Shown here one piece after another: positions 8,813 to 17,993 of a stretch of 19,223 bases of DNA. Every line of letters begins with the position of its first letter. The first letter of the stretch is position 1. This stretch comes from Bryobacterales bacterium (GTDB lineage: Bacteria > Acidobacteriota > Terriglobia > Bryobacterales > Bryobacteraceae), in NCBI GenBank assembly GCA_003487005.1, contig DNFG01000274.1, positions 1 through 19,223 of the forward strand, read 5' to 3'. The position numbers and the translations under genes are program-made. The notes under the pieces were generated by a model that saw only the letters and a list, made by a program, of their open reading frames with translations, searched no databases and had not been told where the DNA came from.

Positions 8813-10021
8813 ATGGCCCATACTCATCACGACCACGCGCACAAAGCCGATAACTACTTCCTGCCCGCCGGGACGTGGACGAGCGGACGCAACGCGTTCG
8901 CCTTCGTCGCCCTGGCCGGGTGGCTGGGAGTGGCGGCTGGATTTCTGACGGACCGCAAAGAGTTTTTCCCGGCGTATCTGGTGGCGTTTCTGTTCTTCCT
9001 GTCGATCGGGATCGGCGCCACGTTTTATGTGATGGTGCAGCACCTGACGGGCTCGGCCTGGAGCGTGACCGTGCGCCGGCTGATGGAGAGCCTGATGCGC
9101 TCGATGCCGGTCTTCGTGGTGCTGTTCATCCCGCTGGCTTTCGGGATTCATGAACTGTACCACTGGTCGCACGCCGAGGCGGCGAAGGATCCGATTCTGT
9201 CGCAGAAGCTGTCTTATCTGAACGACAAATGGTTTTTGATCCGGAACTTCGGGGTGCTGCTGATTCTGAGCTTCTTCGCGACGCGGCTCTGGTCGCACAC
9301 GCGGAAGCAGGACGAGAGCGGCAGCCTGCAGCACACGTTCGCGGCGGAGAAGTGGTCGGCGCCGGGCGTGATCGTGCTGTTCCTGGGCGGCTCGGTGCTG
9401 GCGTTCGATCTGATCATGTCGCTGGACCCGCACTGGTTCTCGACGATGTTCGGGGTGATCTTCCTGACGGGCGGTGCGCTGGCCTTCATGGCGACGCTGA
9501 TCATCGCGTGCCTGGGACTGCGGCGTTCCGGATATCTGACGCACACGATCAACGAGGAGCACTATCACGATCTGGGCAAGTGGCTGTTCGCGCTGACGGT
9601 GTTCTGGGCGTACACGTCGTTTTCGCAGTACATGCTGATCTGGTACGGCAATCTGCCGGAAGAGATTCTGTGGTTTGAGCACCGGCTGGAAGGCTCGTGG
9701 TTGTGGGTTTCGGTTTTGCTGGTGGCGGGCCACTTCGTGGTGCCGTTCTTCGCGCTGATGCCGCGGGCGATGAAGCGGAAGCGGGGCGTGCTGGCGTTCT
9801 TCGCGGGCTGGCTGCTGCTGATGCACTTTGTGGATCTGTACTGGCAGGTGATGCCGGTGTTCCACCCGCACGGGTTCGCGTTTTCGTGGATCAACCTGGC
9901 GGCGATGGCGGCGGTGGGCGGTTCGATGGGCCTGGTGTTCTGGTCCGGTTTCCGCGAGAAGCCGCTGATTCCGGTGGGCGATCCGCGTCTGAGCAAGGCG
10001 CTGGCGTTCCACAACGTGTAG
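8813..10021 (+). CDS. actF: Alternative complex III membrane subunit ActF (quinol:cytochrome c oxidoreductase)
   Basis: A 402-residue polytopic protein with about ten membrane helices, related to ActC but lacking its long N-terminal extension. It begins MAHTHHDHAHKADNY, a histidine-rich stretch predicted to face the cytoplasm. Family-typical segments include GATFYVMVQHLTGSAWSVTV, LAFDLIMSLDPHWFSTMFG and FWAYTSFSQYMLIWYGNLPE. In ACIII structures ActF packs with ActC and ActD; a role in proton translocation has been proposed. It lies 11 nt after actE, without a strong ribosome site. Together with actA-E it completes the core of the complex. Confidence 0.94.
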   Translation: MAHTHHDHAHKADNYFLPAGTWTSGRNAFAFVALAGWLGVAAGFLTDRKEFFPAYLVAFLFFLSIGIGATFYVMVQHLTGSAWSVTVRRLMESLMRSMPVFVVLFIPLAFGIHELYHWSHAEAAKDPILSQKLSYLNDKWFLIRNFGVLLILSFFATRLWSHTRKQDESGSLQHTFAAEKWSAPGVIVLFLGGSVLAFDLIMSLDPHWFSTMFGVIFLTGGALAFMATLIIACLGLRRSGYLTHTINEEHYHDLGKWLFALTVFWAYTSFSQYMLIWYGNLPEEILWFEHRLEGSWLWVSVLLVAGHFVVPFFALMPRAMKRKRGVLAFFAGWLLLMHFVDLYWQVMPVFHPHGFAFSWINLAAMAAVGGSMGLVFWSGFREKPLIPVGDPRLSKALAFHNV

Positions 10022-10050
10022 GCAGGGAGACGGGAAAGGAGAGACGCAAG

Positions 10051-10518
10051 ATGGACAATCCCAACATTCAACTGCCGCGCCCGGAAGAGGGTTTTGACCG
10101 TCACGAGCCGAAGAGCGGGCTGATTGCGCTGGTTTCGGGATCGGTGATCGTGGTGCTGGTGGGGATGATCGTGGGCGTGTACTGGCTGTACATGGTGGCT
10201 TACGAGAAGGTGGAGTTCGAACAGTACAGCGGGGTGGCGTCGAAGGACCTCCAGGCGATCCAGGAGCGTGAAGATGCGCATCTTTACAAGTACTCGTACA
10301 TCGACAAAGAGAAGGGCCTGGTCCGGTTGCCGATCGACCGGGCGATGGAGTTACTGGTGGCCGAGACGGAAGCCGGGAAGGTGTTCTACAACACGACGGC
10401 GTATCCGGCGAAGCCCGAACCGCCCGGCGGCGCGGCAGGTGATGCCCTGAAGGCGGCCGATGCGCAGAATGAGTCCGCGACGACGACTAAAAATGCTGTT
10501 CCCCCTGCTCAGAACTAG
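10051..10518 (+). CDS. Small single-helix membrane protein of the ACIII/oxidase operon, function unknown
   Basis: A 155-residue protein starting at ATG 10051 with a strong AAGGAG upstream. A Pro/charge-rich N-terminus is followed by one membrane helix (about 23-48) and then a soluble segment with ARED-like EREDAHLYKYSYIDKEKG and VRLPIDRAMELLVAE (79-104). The C-terminus is low-complexity, rich in Pro, Ala and Thr. From memory, similar segments ('Y-WVD...VRIPIDRAMEL') occur in small uncharacterised proteins next to cytochrome oxidase genes in Acidobacteria and related phyla. R. marinus ACIII operons also carry an extra gene, actG, but I cannot establish homology. The place between actF and sco suggests an accessory subunit or assembly factor. 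It overlaps the following sco gene by 59 nt. Confidence 0.85.
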   Translation: MDNPNIQLPRPEEGFDRHEPKSGLIALVSGSVIVVLVGMIVGVYWLYMVAYEKVEFEQYSGVASKDLQAIQEREDAHLYKYSYIDKEKGLVRLPIDRAMELLVAETEAGKVFYNTTAYPAKPEPPGGAAGDALKAADAQNESATTTKNAVPPAQN

Positions 10519-11344
10519 CTGGCTGGCCCTCGTGGCCGTGGTGATTGCCGTGATGCTGGCGGCAGCGCCGGCGGCGGCGCAGCGCCTGTCCCACGAAACG
10601 CCGGCCGAACTGGAGGGCGTGGGTGTGGAGGAGCGTCTGGGCGAGTCAATCAACCTCGACCTGCAATTCACGGCCGAGGACGGCTATCAGAAGCCGCTGC
10701 GGACGTACTTCGAGTCGGGGCGGCCGGTGATCTTGAATCTGGTTTATTACACGTGCCCGATGCTTTGCAATCTGGTGTTGAACGCGCAGACGGAGGCGAT
10801 CCGGCGGATCGCGTGGACGCCGGGCAAGGAGTACGAGATCGTGACGATCTCGATCGATCCGACCGAGAACTATGGCATCGCGCGCAACAAGAAGGCGGCC
10901 TACCTGGCGACGTTCGAGCGGGAGGCGCCGGGCTGGCACTTCCTGACCGACTACAACGGCAGTTCGGCGAGGCTGGCCGAACAGGTGGGCTTTGGCTACA
11001 AACTGGATCCGAAGACGGGCCAGTACGCGCACTCGGCGGTGATTTTCGTGCTGACGCCGGAGGGCAAGATCTCGCGGTACCTGTACGGGGTGAAGTTCAA
11101 GCCGATGGACATCCGGCTGGCGCTGGCCGAAGCGGCCGAGGGCAAGATGGGGATGTCGGTGGAGAAATTTCTGCTGTATTGCTTCCATTACGATCCAGAA
11201 GCGCGGTCGTACACGCTTTTTGCGCGCAATGTGATGCGCGGTGGCGGGGCGCTGCTGCTGTTGGTGATGGGCACGTTTTTGTTTCGATTCTGGCGCCGTG
11301 AACGGGAGCTGACGCGCGCCGGCAAGTTGATGGTGAACGCATAA
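10460..11344 (+). CDS. Sco1/SenC-type copper chaperone for cytochrome oxidase CuA assembly
   Basis: A 294-residue protein: signal peptide (about 14-41, ending AAAPAAAQ), thioredoxin-like Sco domain and a C-terminal membrane helix (about 261-278, GGGALLLLVMGTFLFRFW). The copper site is complete: C99 and C103 in YTCPMLC, and H191 in YAHSAVIFV. The family delivers copper or reduces cysteines during CuA assembly of CoxB, the next gene. The start is ambiguous: ATG at 10460 is preceded by AAGGCGG and overlaps the upstream gene by 59 nt, and ATGs at 10469 and 10493 are also possible. All leave a usable signal peptide. The stop overlaps the coxB start in TAATG, so translation is coupled. The C-terminal anchor is a variation on the usual N-terminally anchored Sco. 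Confidence 0.93.
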   Translation: MRRMSPRRRLKMLFPLLRTSWLALVAVVIAVMLAAAPAAAQRLSHETPAELEGVGVEERLGESINLDLQFTAEDGYQKPLRTYFESGRPVILNLVYYTCPMLCNLVLNAQTEAIRRIAWTPGKEYEIVTISIDPTENYGIARNKKAAYLATFEREAPGWHFLTDYNGSSARLAEQVGFGYKLDPKTGQYAHSAVIFVLTPEGKISRYLYGVKFKPMDIRLALAEAAEGKMGMSVEKFLLYCFHYDPEARSYTLFARNVMRGGGALLLLVMGTFLFRFWRRERELTRAGKLMVNA

Positions 11345-12285
11345 TGACCTGGTTTCGCGATTTCCTTCTGGGCACTCCGGCGGCGACGCACGCCTCCGAC
11401 GTTGATGGTCTGTACATCTTCATCACGCTGCTGACCATCTTCTTTTTCTTCTTCAACGGGGCGCTGATCTTCTACGCGGCGAAGCGCTGGAAGCGGCGGT
11501 CGGATGATGAAGTGACGCCGCACATCACGCACGACACGCGGCTCGAACTGATCTGGAGCCTGATCCCGCTCGCCGTGGTGATGCTGATCTTCTTCTGGGG
11601 CTTCAAGGGTTACGTGAGCGCGTGGGTGGCGCCGAACGACGCGATGGAGATCGTGGTGACGGGCAAGAAGTGGCTGTGGGAGTTCGAGTACCCGGATGGC
11701 ACGCGGGCGTTGAACGACCTCCACGTGCCCGTGAACAAGCCCGTGAAGCTGATCATGCATGCCGAGGACGTGATCCACTCCTTTTACGTGCCCGCCTTCC
11801 GGCTGAAGCGCGACGTGCTGCCGGGGCGCTACACCGAGATGTGGTTCACGGCGACCGAACCGGGCGTGCATCAGGTCTACTGCACGGAATACTGCGGGAA
11901 GGGCCACTCGGACATGCTGGCGCGCATCTATGTGGATACGCCGGAAGAGTATGAAGTGTTTCTCCGCGAGGGCGACGAGCAGGTGCGCAAGATGCCGCTG
12001 AAGGATCTGGGCAAGCTGGTTTATGAGAACAAGGGCTGCGCGACCTGCCACTCGATCGACGGGACGCGCGGGCAGGGCCCGACGTTCAAAGGGATCTGGG
12101 GCAAGATGGAGCGCGGCACTGACGGCAAGGAACATGTTGTGGACGAGAATTACATCCGCGAATCGATTCTGGTGCCGAACGCGGTGGTGGTGCAGGGCTA
12201 TGAGCCGATCATGCCGACTTTCCAGGGTTTGCTGCGCGAGCGCGAACTGCTGGGCATGATCGAGTACATCAAGTCGTTGCAGTAG
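11344..12285 (+). CDS. coxB: caa3-type cytochrome c oxidase subunit II with fused cytochrome c domain
   Basis: A 313-residue subunit II. Two membrane helices (about 22-46 and 68-90) precede the periplasmic cupredoxin domain, which carries the full CuA ligand set: H145 in DVIHSFYVP, then C180, E182, C184, H188 and M191 in CTEYCGKGHSDM. A C-terminal cytochrome c domain follows, with CATCH (C232-H236) and M290 in PIMPTF as likely axial ligand. This fusion defines caa3 oxidases, which can accept electrons directly from ACIII without a soluble cytochrome c. The start overlaps the sco stop by one base. No cleavable signal peptide is seen. Confidence 0.96.
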   Translation: MTWFRDFLLGTPAATHASDVDGLYIFITLLTIFFFFFNGALIFYAAKRWKRRSDDEVTPHITHDTRLELIWSLIPLAVVMLIFFWGFKGYVSAWVAPNDAMEIVVTGKKWLWEFEYPDGTRALNDLHVPVNKPVKLIMHAEDVIHSFYVPAFRLKRDVLPGRYTEMWFTATEPGVHQVYCTEYCGKGHSDMLARIYVDTPEEYEVFLREGDEQVRKMPLKDLGKLVYENKGCATCHSIDGTRGQGPTFKGIWGKMERGTDGKEHVVDENYIRESILVPNAVVVQGYEPIMPTFQGLLRERELLGMIEYIKSLQ

Positions 12286-12321
12286 AGGGAAGCGAGCGAG
12301 GGAAAGGACGAGCACTGCAAG

Positions 12322-13986
<1,665 letters not shown>

Positions 13987-14007
13987 GGTGCGTCCAGCCG
14001 CAGAGTC

Positions 14008-14685
14008 ATGAGTCAATCCACTACCGTTCCTTCGCAAGACCATCACGAGCACGCGCACCCGCCCGGGTTGCAGCACCATTTCATCGACATGAGGCAGCAG
14101 TTCGAAGCCTCGAAGATCGGGATGTGGCTGTTCCTGGTGACCGAAGTCCTGCTGTTTGGCGGGCTGTTCGTCGGCTACGGGATCATGCACTCGAAGCATC
14201 CCGAAGCCTTCATCGCCGCGCACACGCACCTGGACTGGCGTCTGGGCGCGCTGAACACCATCGTCCTGCTGGTGTCGTCCTTCACGATGGTGATGGGCGT
14301 CTGGGCCGCGCAGACGGGCCAGAAGAAGAAGCTGATCGGGTACCTGACCACCACCTTCCTGCTGGCCGGGGCGTTCATGGTGGTGAAGTACATCGAGTAT
14401 TCGCACAAGTTTCATGAAGGGCTGCTGCCGGGCAAGTTCTATGCGCATCAGGGCGACACTGTGCCCGGGCAGTTCATGTTCTTCAGCTTCTACTTCATGA
14501 TGACGGGCCTGCACGGCATCCACGTGCTGCTCGGCATGGTGGCCATCGCGTGGCTGATCTGGCGGGCGCAGAAGGGTCACTTCTCCTCGCAGTACTACGG
14601 CCCCGTGGACATGGTCGGCCTCTACTGGCACCTGGTCGATCTGATCTGGATCTACCTCTTCCCGCTGATGTACCTGCTGACCTAA
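14008..14685 (+). CDS. coxC: Cytochrome c oxidase subunit III
   Basis: A 225-residue subunit III with about five membrane helices (36-58, 79-100, 111-131, 155-180, 200-222). It corresponds to the family core without the first two helices of mitochondrial subunit III. Conserved features include E46 (TEVLLFGGLF), H169 and H172 (TGLHGIHV) and the C-terminal YWHLVDLIWIYLFP. The N-terminus DHHEHAHPPGLQHH is strongly His-rich. Subunit III stabilises the catalytic subunit and supports proton uptake. It follows coxA after 21 nt with no strong ribosome site, and its stop overlaps the AAGGAG site of coxD. Confidence 0.95.
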   Translation: MSQSTTVPSQDHHEHAHPPGLQHHFIDMRQQFEASKIGMWLFLVTEVLLFGGLFVGYGIMHSKHPEAFIAAHTHLDWRLGALNTIVLLVSSFTMVMGVWAAQTGQKKKLIGYLTTTFLLAGAFMVVKYIEYSHKFHEGLLPGKFYAHQGDTVPGQFMFFSFYFMMTGLHGIHVLLGMVAIAWLIWRAQKGHFSSQYYGPVDMVGLYWHLVDLIWIYLFPLMYLLT

Positions 14686-14699
14686 GGAGCGCGACGACG

Positions 14700-15110
14700 A
14701 TGGAACATACGCACGAACACGATCATCCGATTACGGGTCCGAAGACCTACATGACGATTCTGGGCGCTCTGGTGGTGCTGACGGTCATCACGGTCTGGAT
14801 TGCGCAGTTTGACTTCGGCGCCGCGAACACGGTGGTGGCGCTTCTGGTGGCCAGCATCAAGGGAGCGCTGGTGGCGCTGTTCTTCATGCACCTGCGTCAT
14901 GACAAATTCAACGCCGTCATCTTCGTCGGCGGACTGTTCTTCCTCGGGGTCTTTCTGATCTTCTCGCTGTTCGACATCTCGACGCGGCAGACGGTGCTGC
15001 CGTCGAACCTGAAGGAACCGGTCCAGGCCTTCCCCGGCGCCCCGCTCGGCAAACCCGTGCAACCGGGTACCGGGATGCCGAAGGGACAGGCGCCCGTCGT
15101 ACCGGAATAA
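14700..15110 (+). CDS. coxD: Cytochrome c oxidase subunit IV-like membrane protein (COX4/CyoD-type)
   Basis: A 136-residue small membrane subunit with three helices (about 16-36, 42-64 and 72-92). The segment ASIKGALVALFFMHLRHDKF is the recognisable signature of prokaryotic subunit IV. The N-terminus is MEHTHEHDHP and the C-terminus is a Pro/Gly-rich tail (about 100-136) without a clear fold, longer than in many homologs. The start is ATG at 14700, chosen because AAGGAG (14684-14689) lies ten bases upstream. Longer in-frame starts inside coxC lack a ribosome site and would break the family length. It is the last gene of the respiratory operon, followed by a strong hairpin. Confidence 0.92.
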   Translation: MEHTHEHDHPITGPKTYMTILGALVVLTVITVWIAQFDFGAANTVVALLVASIKGALVALFFMHLRHDKFNAVIFVGGLFFLGVFLIFSLFDISTRQTVLPSNLKEPVQAFPGAPLGKPVQPGTGMPKGQAPVVPE

Positions 15111-15135
15111 CCAGCCACGCCACGCGAACCACTTC

Positions 15136-15169
15136 CGGCCGTCTCCATCTTTCGCGATGCAGGCGGCCG
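15136..15169 (+). terminator. Terminator hairpin between the convergent coxD and HIT genes
   Basis: Bases 15136-15149 pair with 15156-15169 around the six-base loop TTTCGC. The 14-position stem has one C-C mismatch and one G-T wobble, with CGGCCG at its base. On the plus strand it is followed by TTCCGTTT, a moderate T-run, 26 nt after the coxD stop. Because the stem works on both strands it may also end the opposite HIT operon, but that side lacks a T-run. Confidence 0.75.
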
Positions 15170-15177
15170 TTCCGTTT

Positions 15178-15663
15178 CTAGCGGGCGGGCCAGGCGTCGC
15201 GCAGACGCTGCCACGTGACGGGCAGTTCCTCGGGCAGGACGCGCGTCTCCCCGATCGTGGTCATGAAACTGACATCCCCGCCCCAGCGCGGCAGCACGTG
15301 CATGTGCAGGTGTCCGGCGACGCCCGCGCCCGCGCACGCACCGAGATTCATGCCGCAATTCAGGCCTTCGGGCCGATAGACCGCCCGCAGGGCGCGCACG
15401 GCGTCCTGGGTCATCGCCATCAATTCCGCGGCCGCTTCCGCGGGCAGATCCTCAAGTTGGGCGAGATGCGCGTAGGGGGCGATCAGCAGATGGCCGTTGG
15501 TGTAGGGATACAGGTTCAGCAGGGCGTAATTGTGGCGGCCGCGGGCGACCACCAGGTTTTCCGCATCCTGCCCGTCAGCGGCCTTGAGGCAAAAAATACA
15601 GCCCCCGGCGGGTGTCCCGCCCGTGATGTAGCGGTACCGCCAGGGGCTCCAGAGATGATCCAC
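15178..15663 (-). CDS. HIT-family nucleotide hydrolase/phosphorylase
   Basis: A 161-residue histidine-triad protein. The catalytic motif GHLHMHVLPRW places H118, H120 and H122 as the triad. The N-terminus LWSPWRYRYI and C22-x-x-C25 (CIFC), a probable zinc pair, resemble the subgroup that includes the Ap4A phosphorylase of mycobacteria. The activity is probably hydrolysis or phosphorolysis of diadenosine polyphosphates or other nucleoside phosphates; the exact substrate cannot be fixed from sequence. The start is GTG (15663-15661), with AGGA upstream on the minus strand. It lies 11 nt after the HU/IHF-like gene and is the last gene of the S1 operon, converging on coxD. Confidence 0.9.
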   Translation of the reverse strand: MDHLWSPWRYRYITGGTPAGGCIFCLKAADGQDAENLVVARGRHNYALLNLYPYTNGHLLIAPYAHLAQLEDLPAEAAAELMAMTQDAVRALRAVYRPEGLNCGMNLGACAGAGVAGHLHMHVLPRWGGDVSFMTTIGETRVLPEELPVTWQRLRDAWPAR

Positions 15664-15674
15664 GCCGGAGATTC

Positions 15675-15980
15675 CTAGAGCGAGGGCGCGGCTTCGCCGG
15701 TCTCTTCGTCGTTGACGAGATCCTTCAATTCCTTGCTGGGCTTGAAGTACGGGATCCGCTTGGCGGGCACCTCGACGCGGGCGCCGGTCTTCGGATTCCG
15801 GCCCACGCGCGCCTGGCGCTGGCGGGTGCGGAAACTGCCGAATCCGCGGATCTCGATCTTGTCATCTTCCTTCAGAGCCCGAACCACGCTGTCGAAGATG
15901 GCTTCGACGATTACTTCGGAGTCCTTGCGGCTGAACTCGACGACACGGGCAACTTCTTCAATCAGGTCGGCTTTCGTCAT
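15675..15980 (-). CDS. HU/IHF-family DNA-bending protein, IHF-beta-like
   Basis: A 101-residue DNABII protein of the usual size (about 90 residues plus a short acidic tail NDEETGEAAPSL). The core IEIRGFGSF and the DNA-contacting arm RNPKTGARVEVPAKR are intact, with P63 at the position that intercalates into the minor groove. VPAKRIPYFKPSKELKDLVN matches the IHF-beta side of the family more than HU, but in phyla with a single such gene the distinction is unclear. It bends DNA and organises the nucleoid. Its start lies 23 nt inside the end of the S1 gene in another frame, so it is translationally coupled. The same S1-to-IHF order (rpsA-ihfB) is well known in Proteobacteria. Confidence 0.93.
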   Translation of the reverse strand: MTKADLIEEVARVVEFSRKDSEVIVEAIFDSVVRALKEDDKIEIRGFGSFRTRQRQARVGRNPKTGARVEVPAKRIPYFKPSKELKDLVNDEETGEAAPSL

Positions 15981-17808
15981 CTGGGGTGGTGTCCTGTGGC
16001 TCTTCTGGATTACCGGCGTCGCCGGCGGGTTCCGGGGTTGATTCCGCCACCTCTTCCGGTGCGGGTGCGGGTGCGGGTTCGGGTTCGGACTCGCGAATCA
16101 ACGCCTGGGCGGATTCGAGCGCCTCTTCGAAACCGTGGGTGGCGGCGGCGGCCTGGCGCTGGTATTCTTCCAGGCGCTGACGGTCCTCCATGGCGCTTTC
16201 GCCAAGGAACGTGAGACCGATGCGCCGTTCCGATTCGTTCAGTTTAATAATCTTGAAATCGTACTCGGCTTCGAGGGCGAGCGGCGGATCCTGCTCGCGC
16301 ATCTCCGCGGGCAGTTCCGAACTGTGGCAGAGTCCTTCCACCCCAGGCGCCAGTTCCACGAAGATGCCGAAGGCGACCGAACGCGAGACCCGGCCCTTCA
16401 CGACATCCCCCAGAACATGGGCGCGGAAGAAGGTCTCCCACGCATCCGGGTGCAATTGCTTGACCCCCAGCGACAACCGGCGGTTGCCGGCGTCGATGTT
16501 CAGGATCACCGCCTGCACCACCTGGCCCTTCTTCAACACATCCGACGGGTGCTGCACGCGCTTCGTCCACGACAGGTCCGAAACATGCACAAGCCCGTCA
16601 ATTCCCTCTTCAATTTCGATGAACGCCCCGAACTCGGACAACTTCCGCACACGCCCTTCCACCACGCTGCCCACGGCGTAGCGCTGGTCCACCGTCGTCC
16701 ACGGGTCGGCTTCCAGTTGCTTGATCCCCAGCGAAATGCGCCGGTCCGGAGGCTTCACCTCCAGCACCACGCTCTCCACCGTGTCGCCCACCCGGACCAC
16801 CTTCGACGGGTGCTTCATCCGCCGCGACCACGTCATCTCCGAAATGTGGATCAGCCCTTCGACGCCCGCCTCCAACTCCACGAAGGCCCCGTAGTCCGTC
16901 ACGCTCACCACCCGGCCCAACACGCGCAATCCCGGCGTGTAGCGGTCGTGGATCGTCTCCCACGGGTCCGGCATCACCTGCTTCAGACCGAGCGAAATCC
17001 GTTCGCGGTCCTTGTCGAACTTCAGCACCTTCACGGTGAGTTCCTGGCCCACGTGAATCACGCTGCTCGGATGCGCCACCCGGCCGTGGCTCATATCCGA
17101 AACATGCAGCAGGCCATCAATGCCGCCCAGATCGATGAACGCCCCGTACTCGGTCAGGTTCTTCACCACGCCCTGCACCAGCGCGCCCTCTTCCAGATGC
17201 GAAAGCAGCGACGACTTCCGGACGTTCGACTCCTCCTCGATCGCCGCCTTGCGCGACACCACCACGTTGTCCCGGCGGCGGTTCAACTTGACCACCTTCA
17301 CCGCGATGTCCTGGCCAATCAGTGAGTCCAGATTGTGCATTGGACGCAGGTCCACCTGGGTCGAGGGCATGAAGGCTGTCACACCCACATCCACGTTCAA
17401 CCCGCCCTTCACCCGGCCCAGCACGCGGCCGCTGATCAGCAGGTTCTCCCGGTAAGCCTTCTCGAGCGTCTCCCACGCACGAATCTGCGACGCTCGCTCG
17501 TGGCTCAGTGAGATGTATCCTTCGATTGCAGGCTGGCGCCGCCGGTCCACCATCACGTCGATGGGGTCTCCCGGCTGCAGCAGAACCTCTCCGCTCGCCT
17601 CCAGCACCTGCGCCAGAGGCACCACGCCCTCCTGCTTCAGTCCCACGTCCACGATCACCCCTTGTTCGGTGATCTGCAAGACCTGGCCCTGCAGCACTTC
17701 CCCCTCCACGGCTGGAAGCGGGTTACTGTATTCCTCGAGCAGTTGCTCGTAACTCTCCTCGGATGCGCCCGGCATATCGACCGGACGATCGTCCTGGTTG
17801 CTGGTCAT
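15958..17808 (-). CDS. rpsA: 30S ribosomal protein S1, six S1 domains
   Basis: A 616-residue protein with six S1/OB-fold RNA-binding repeats at about 36-104, 122-188, 207-276, 293-363, 380-449 and 466-534. Repeats 3-5 carry the clearest pattern (YGAFIDLGGIDGLLHVSDMS and variants). Number and length match ribosomal S1, which recruits structured mRNAs to the 30S subunit. The N-terminus replaces the ribosome-binding helix region with an acidic stretch (ASEESYEQLLEEYS). The C-terminus is a low-complexity acidic Pro/Glu/Ala tail (about 573-616), partly encoded by hexanucleotide repeats. The ATG at 17808 has GGAG eight bases upstream. It is transcribed from a near-consensus promoter through a long leader, and it starts an operon with the IHF/HU-like and HIT genes. 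Confidence 0.95.
   Translation of the reverse strand: MTSNQDDRPVDMPGASEESYEQLLEEYSNPLPAVEGEVLQGQVLQITEQGVIVDVGLKQEGVVPLAQVLEASGEVLLQPGDPIDVMVDRRRQPAIEGYISLSHERASQIRAWETLEKAYRENLLISGRVLGRVKGGLNVDVGVTAFMPSTQVDLRPMHNLDSLIGQDIAVKVVKLNRRRDNVVVSRKAAIEEESNVRKSSLLSHLEEGALVQGVVKNLTEYGAFIDLGGIDGLLHVSDMSHGRVAHPSSVIHVGQELTVKVLKFDKDRERISLGLKQVMPDPWETIHDRYTPGLRVLGRVVSVTDYGAFVELEAGVEGLIHISEMTWSRRMKHPSKVVRVGDTVESVVLEVKPPDRRISLGIKQLEADPWTTVDQRYAVGSVVEGRVRKLSEFGAFIEIEEGIDGLVHVSDLSWTKRVQHPSDVLKKGQVVQAVILNIDAGNRRLSLGVKQLHPDAWETFFRAHVLGDVVKGRVSRSVAFGIFVELAPGVEGLCHSSELPAEMREQDPPLALEAEYDFKIIKLNESERRIGLTFLGESAMEDRQRLEEYQRQAAAATHGFEEALESAQALIRESEPEPAPAPAPEEVAESTPEPAGDAGNPEEPQDTTPDDESRPD
16058..16087. repeat. Hexanucleotide repeat inside rpsA coding the Pro/Glu/Ala tail
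   Basis: Five tandem hexamers are visible on the plus strand: three GGTGCG followed by two GGTTCG. On the minus strand they encode alternating Glu-Pro and Ala-Pro dipeptides (EPEPAPAPAP). Being a multiple of three, length changes would alter the tail without shifting the frame. Confidence 0.85.
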
Positions 17809-17987
17809 GCCCCAGTCTCCAATCGACCCGACACTTCACAACGGGTTCGGAAACCAATAAGCGGTGGAATGGCCATCACGGTCAGATCCTGCAAGCCCGG
17901 CAGTAGCGCATTCGATGCTCCGCCGCAGCCCGCATTCCCGGTCCGTGTGCCCCATCCGGTCCCGACAAACCGTTGAAAGTGCGACAC
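17809..17987 (-). promoter_or_regulatory. Long 5' leader of the rpsA operon
   Basis: If transcription starts about seven bases after the -10 element, the leader is about 180 nt. It contains GGAG (17817-17820) as ribosome site, a direct repeat near each end (listed separately) and a small GCAT-CGA-ATGC hairpin in its middle. No convincing protein is encoded here. In E. coli S1 represses its own translation through a structured leader, so an autoregulatory element is a reasonable but untested inference. Confidence 0.5.
17829..17838 (-). repeat. Direct repeat copy 2, near the rpsA ribosome site
   Basis: Minus-strand TGAAGTGTCG, identical to the copy at 17982-17991 and placed 8 nt upstream of the GGAG ribosome site. 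Confidence 0.6.
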
Positions 17988-17991
17988 TTCA
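17982..17991 (-). repeat. Direct repeat copy 1, at the predicted rpsA transcription start
   Basis: Minus-strand TGAAGTGTCG, identical to the copy at 17829-17838. It begins two bases after the -10 element and continues into CACTTTCA, so AAGTG and CACTT form a short inverted repeat around TCG at the transcript start. Confidence 0.6.
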
Positions 17992-17993
17992 GA

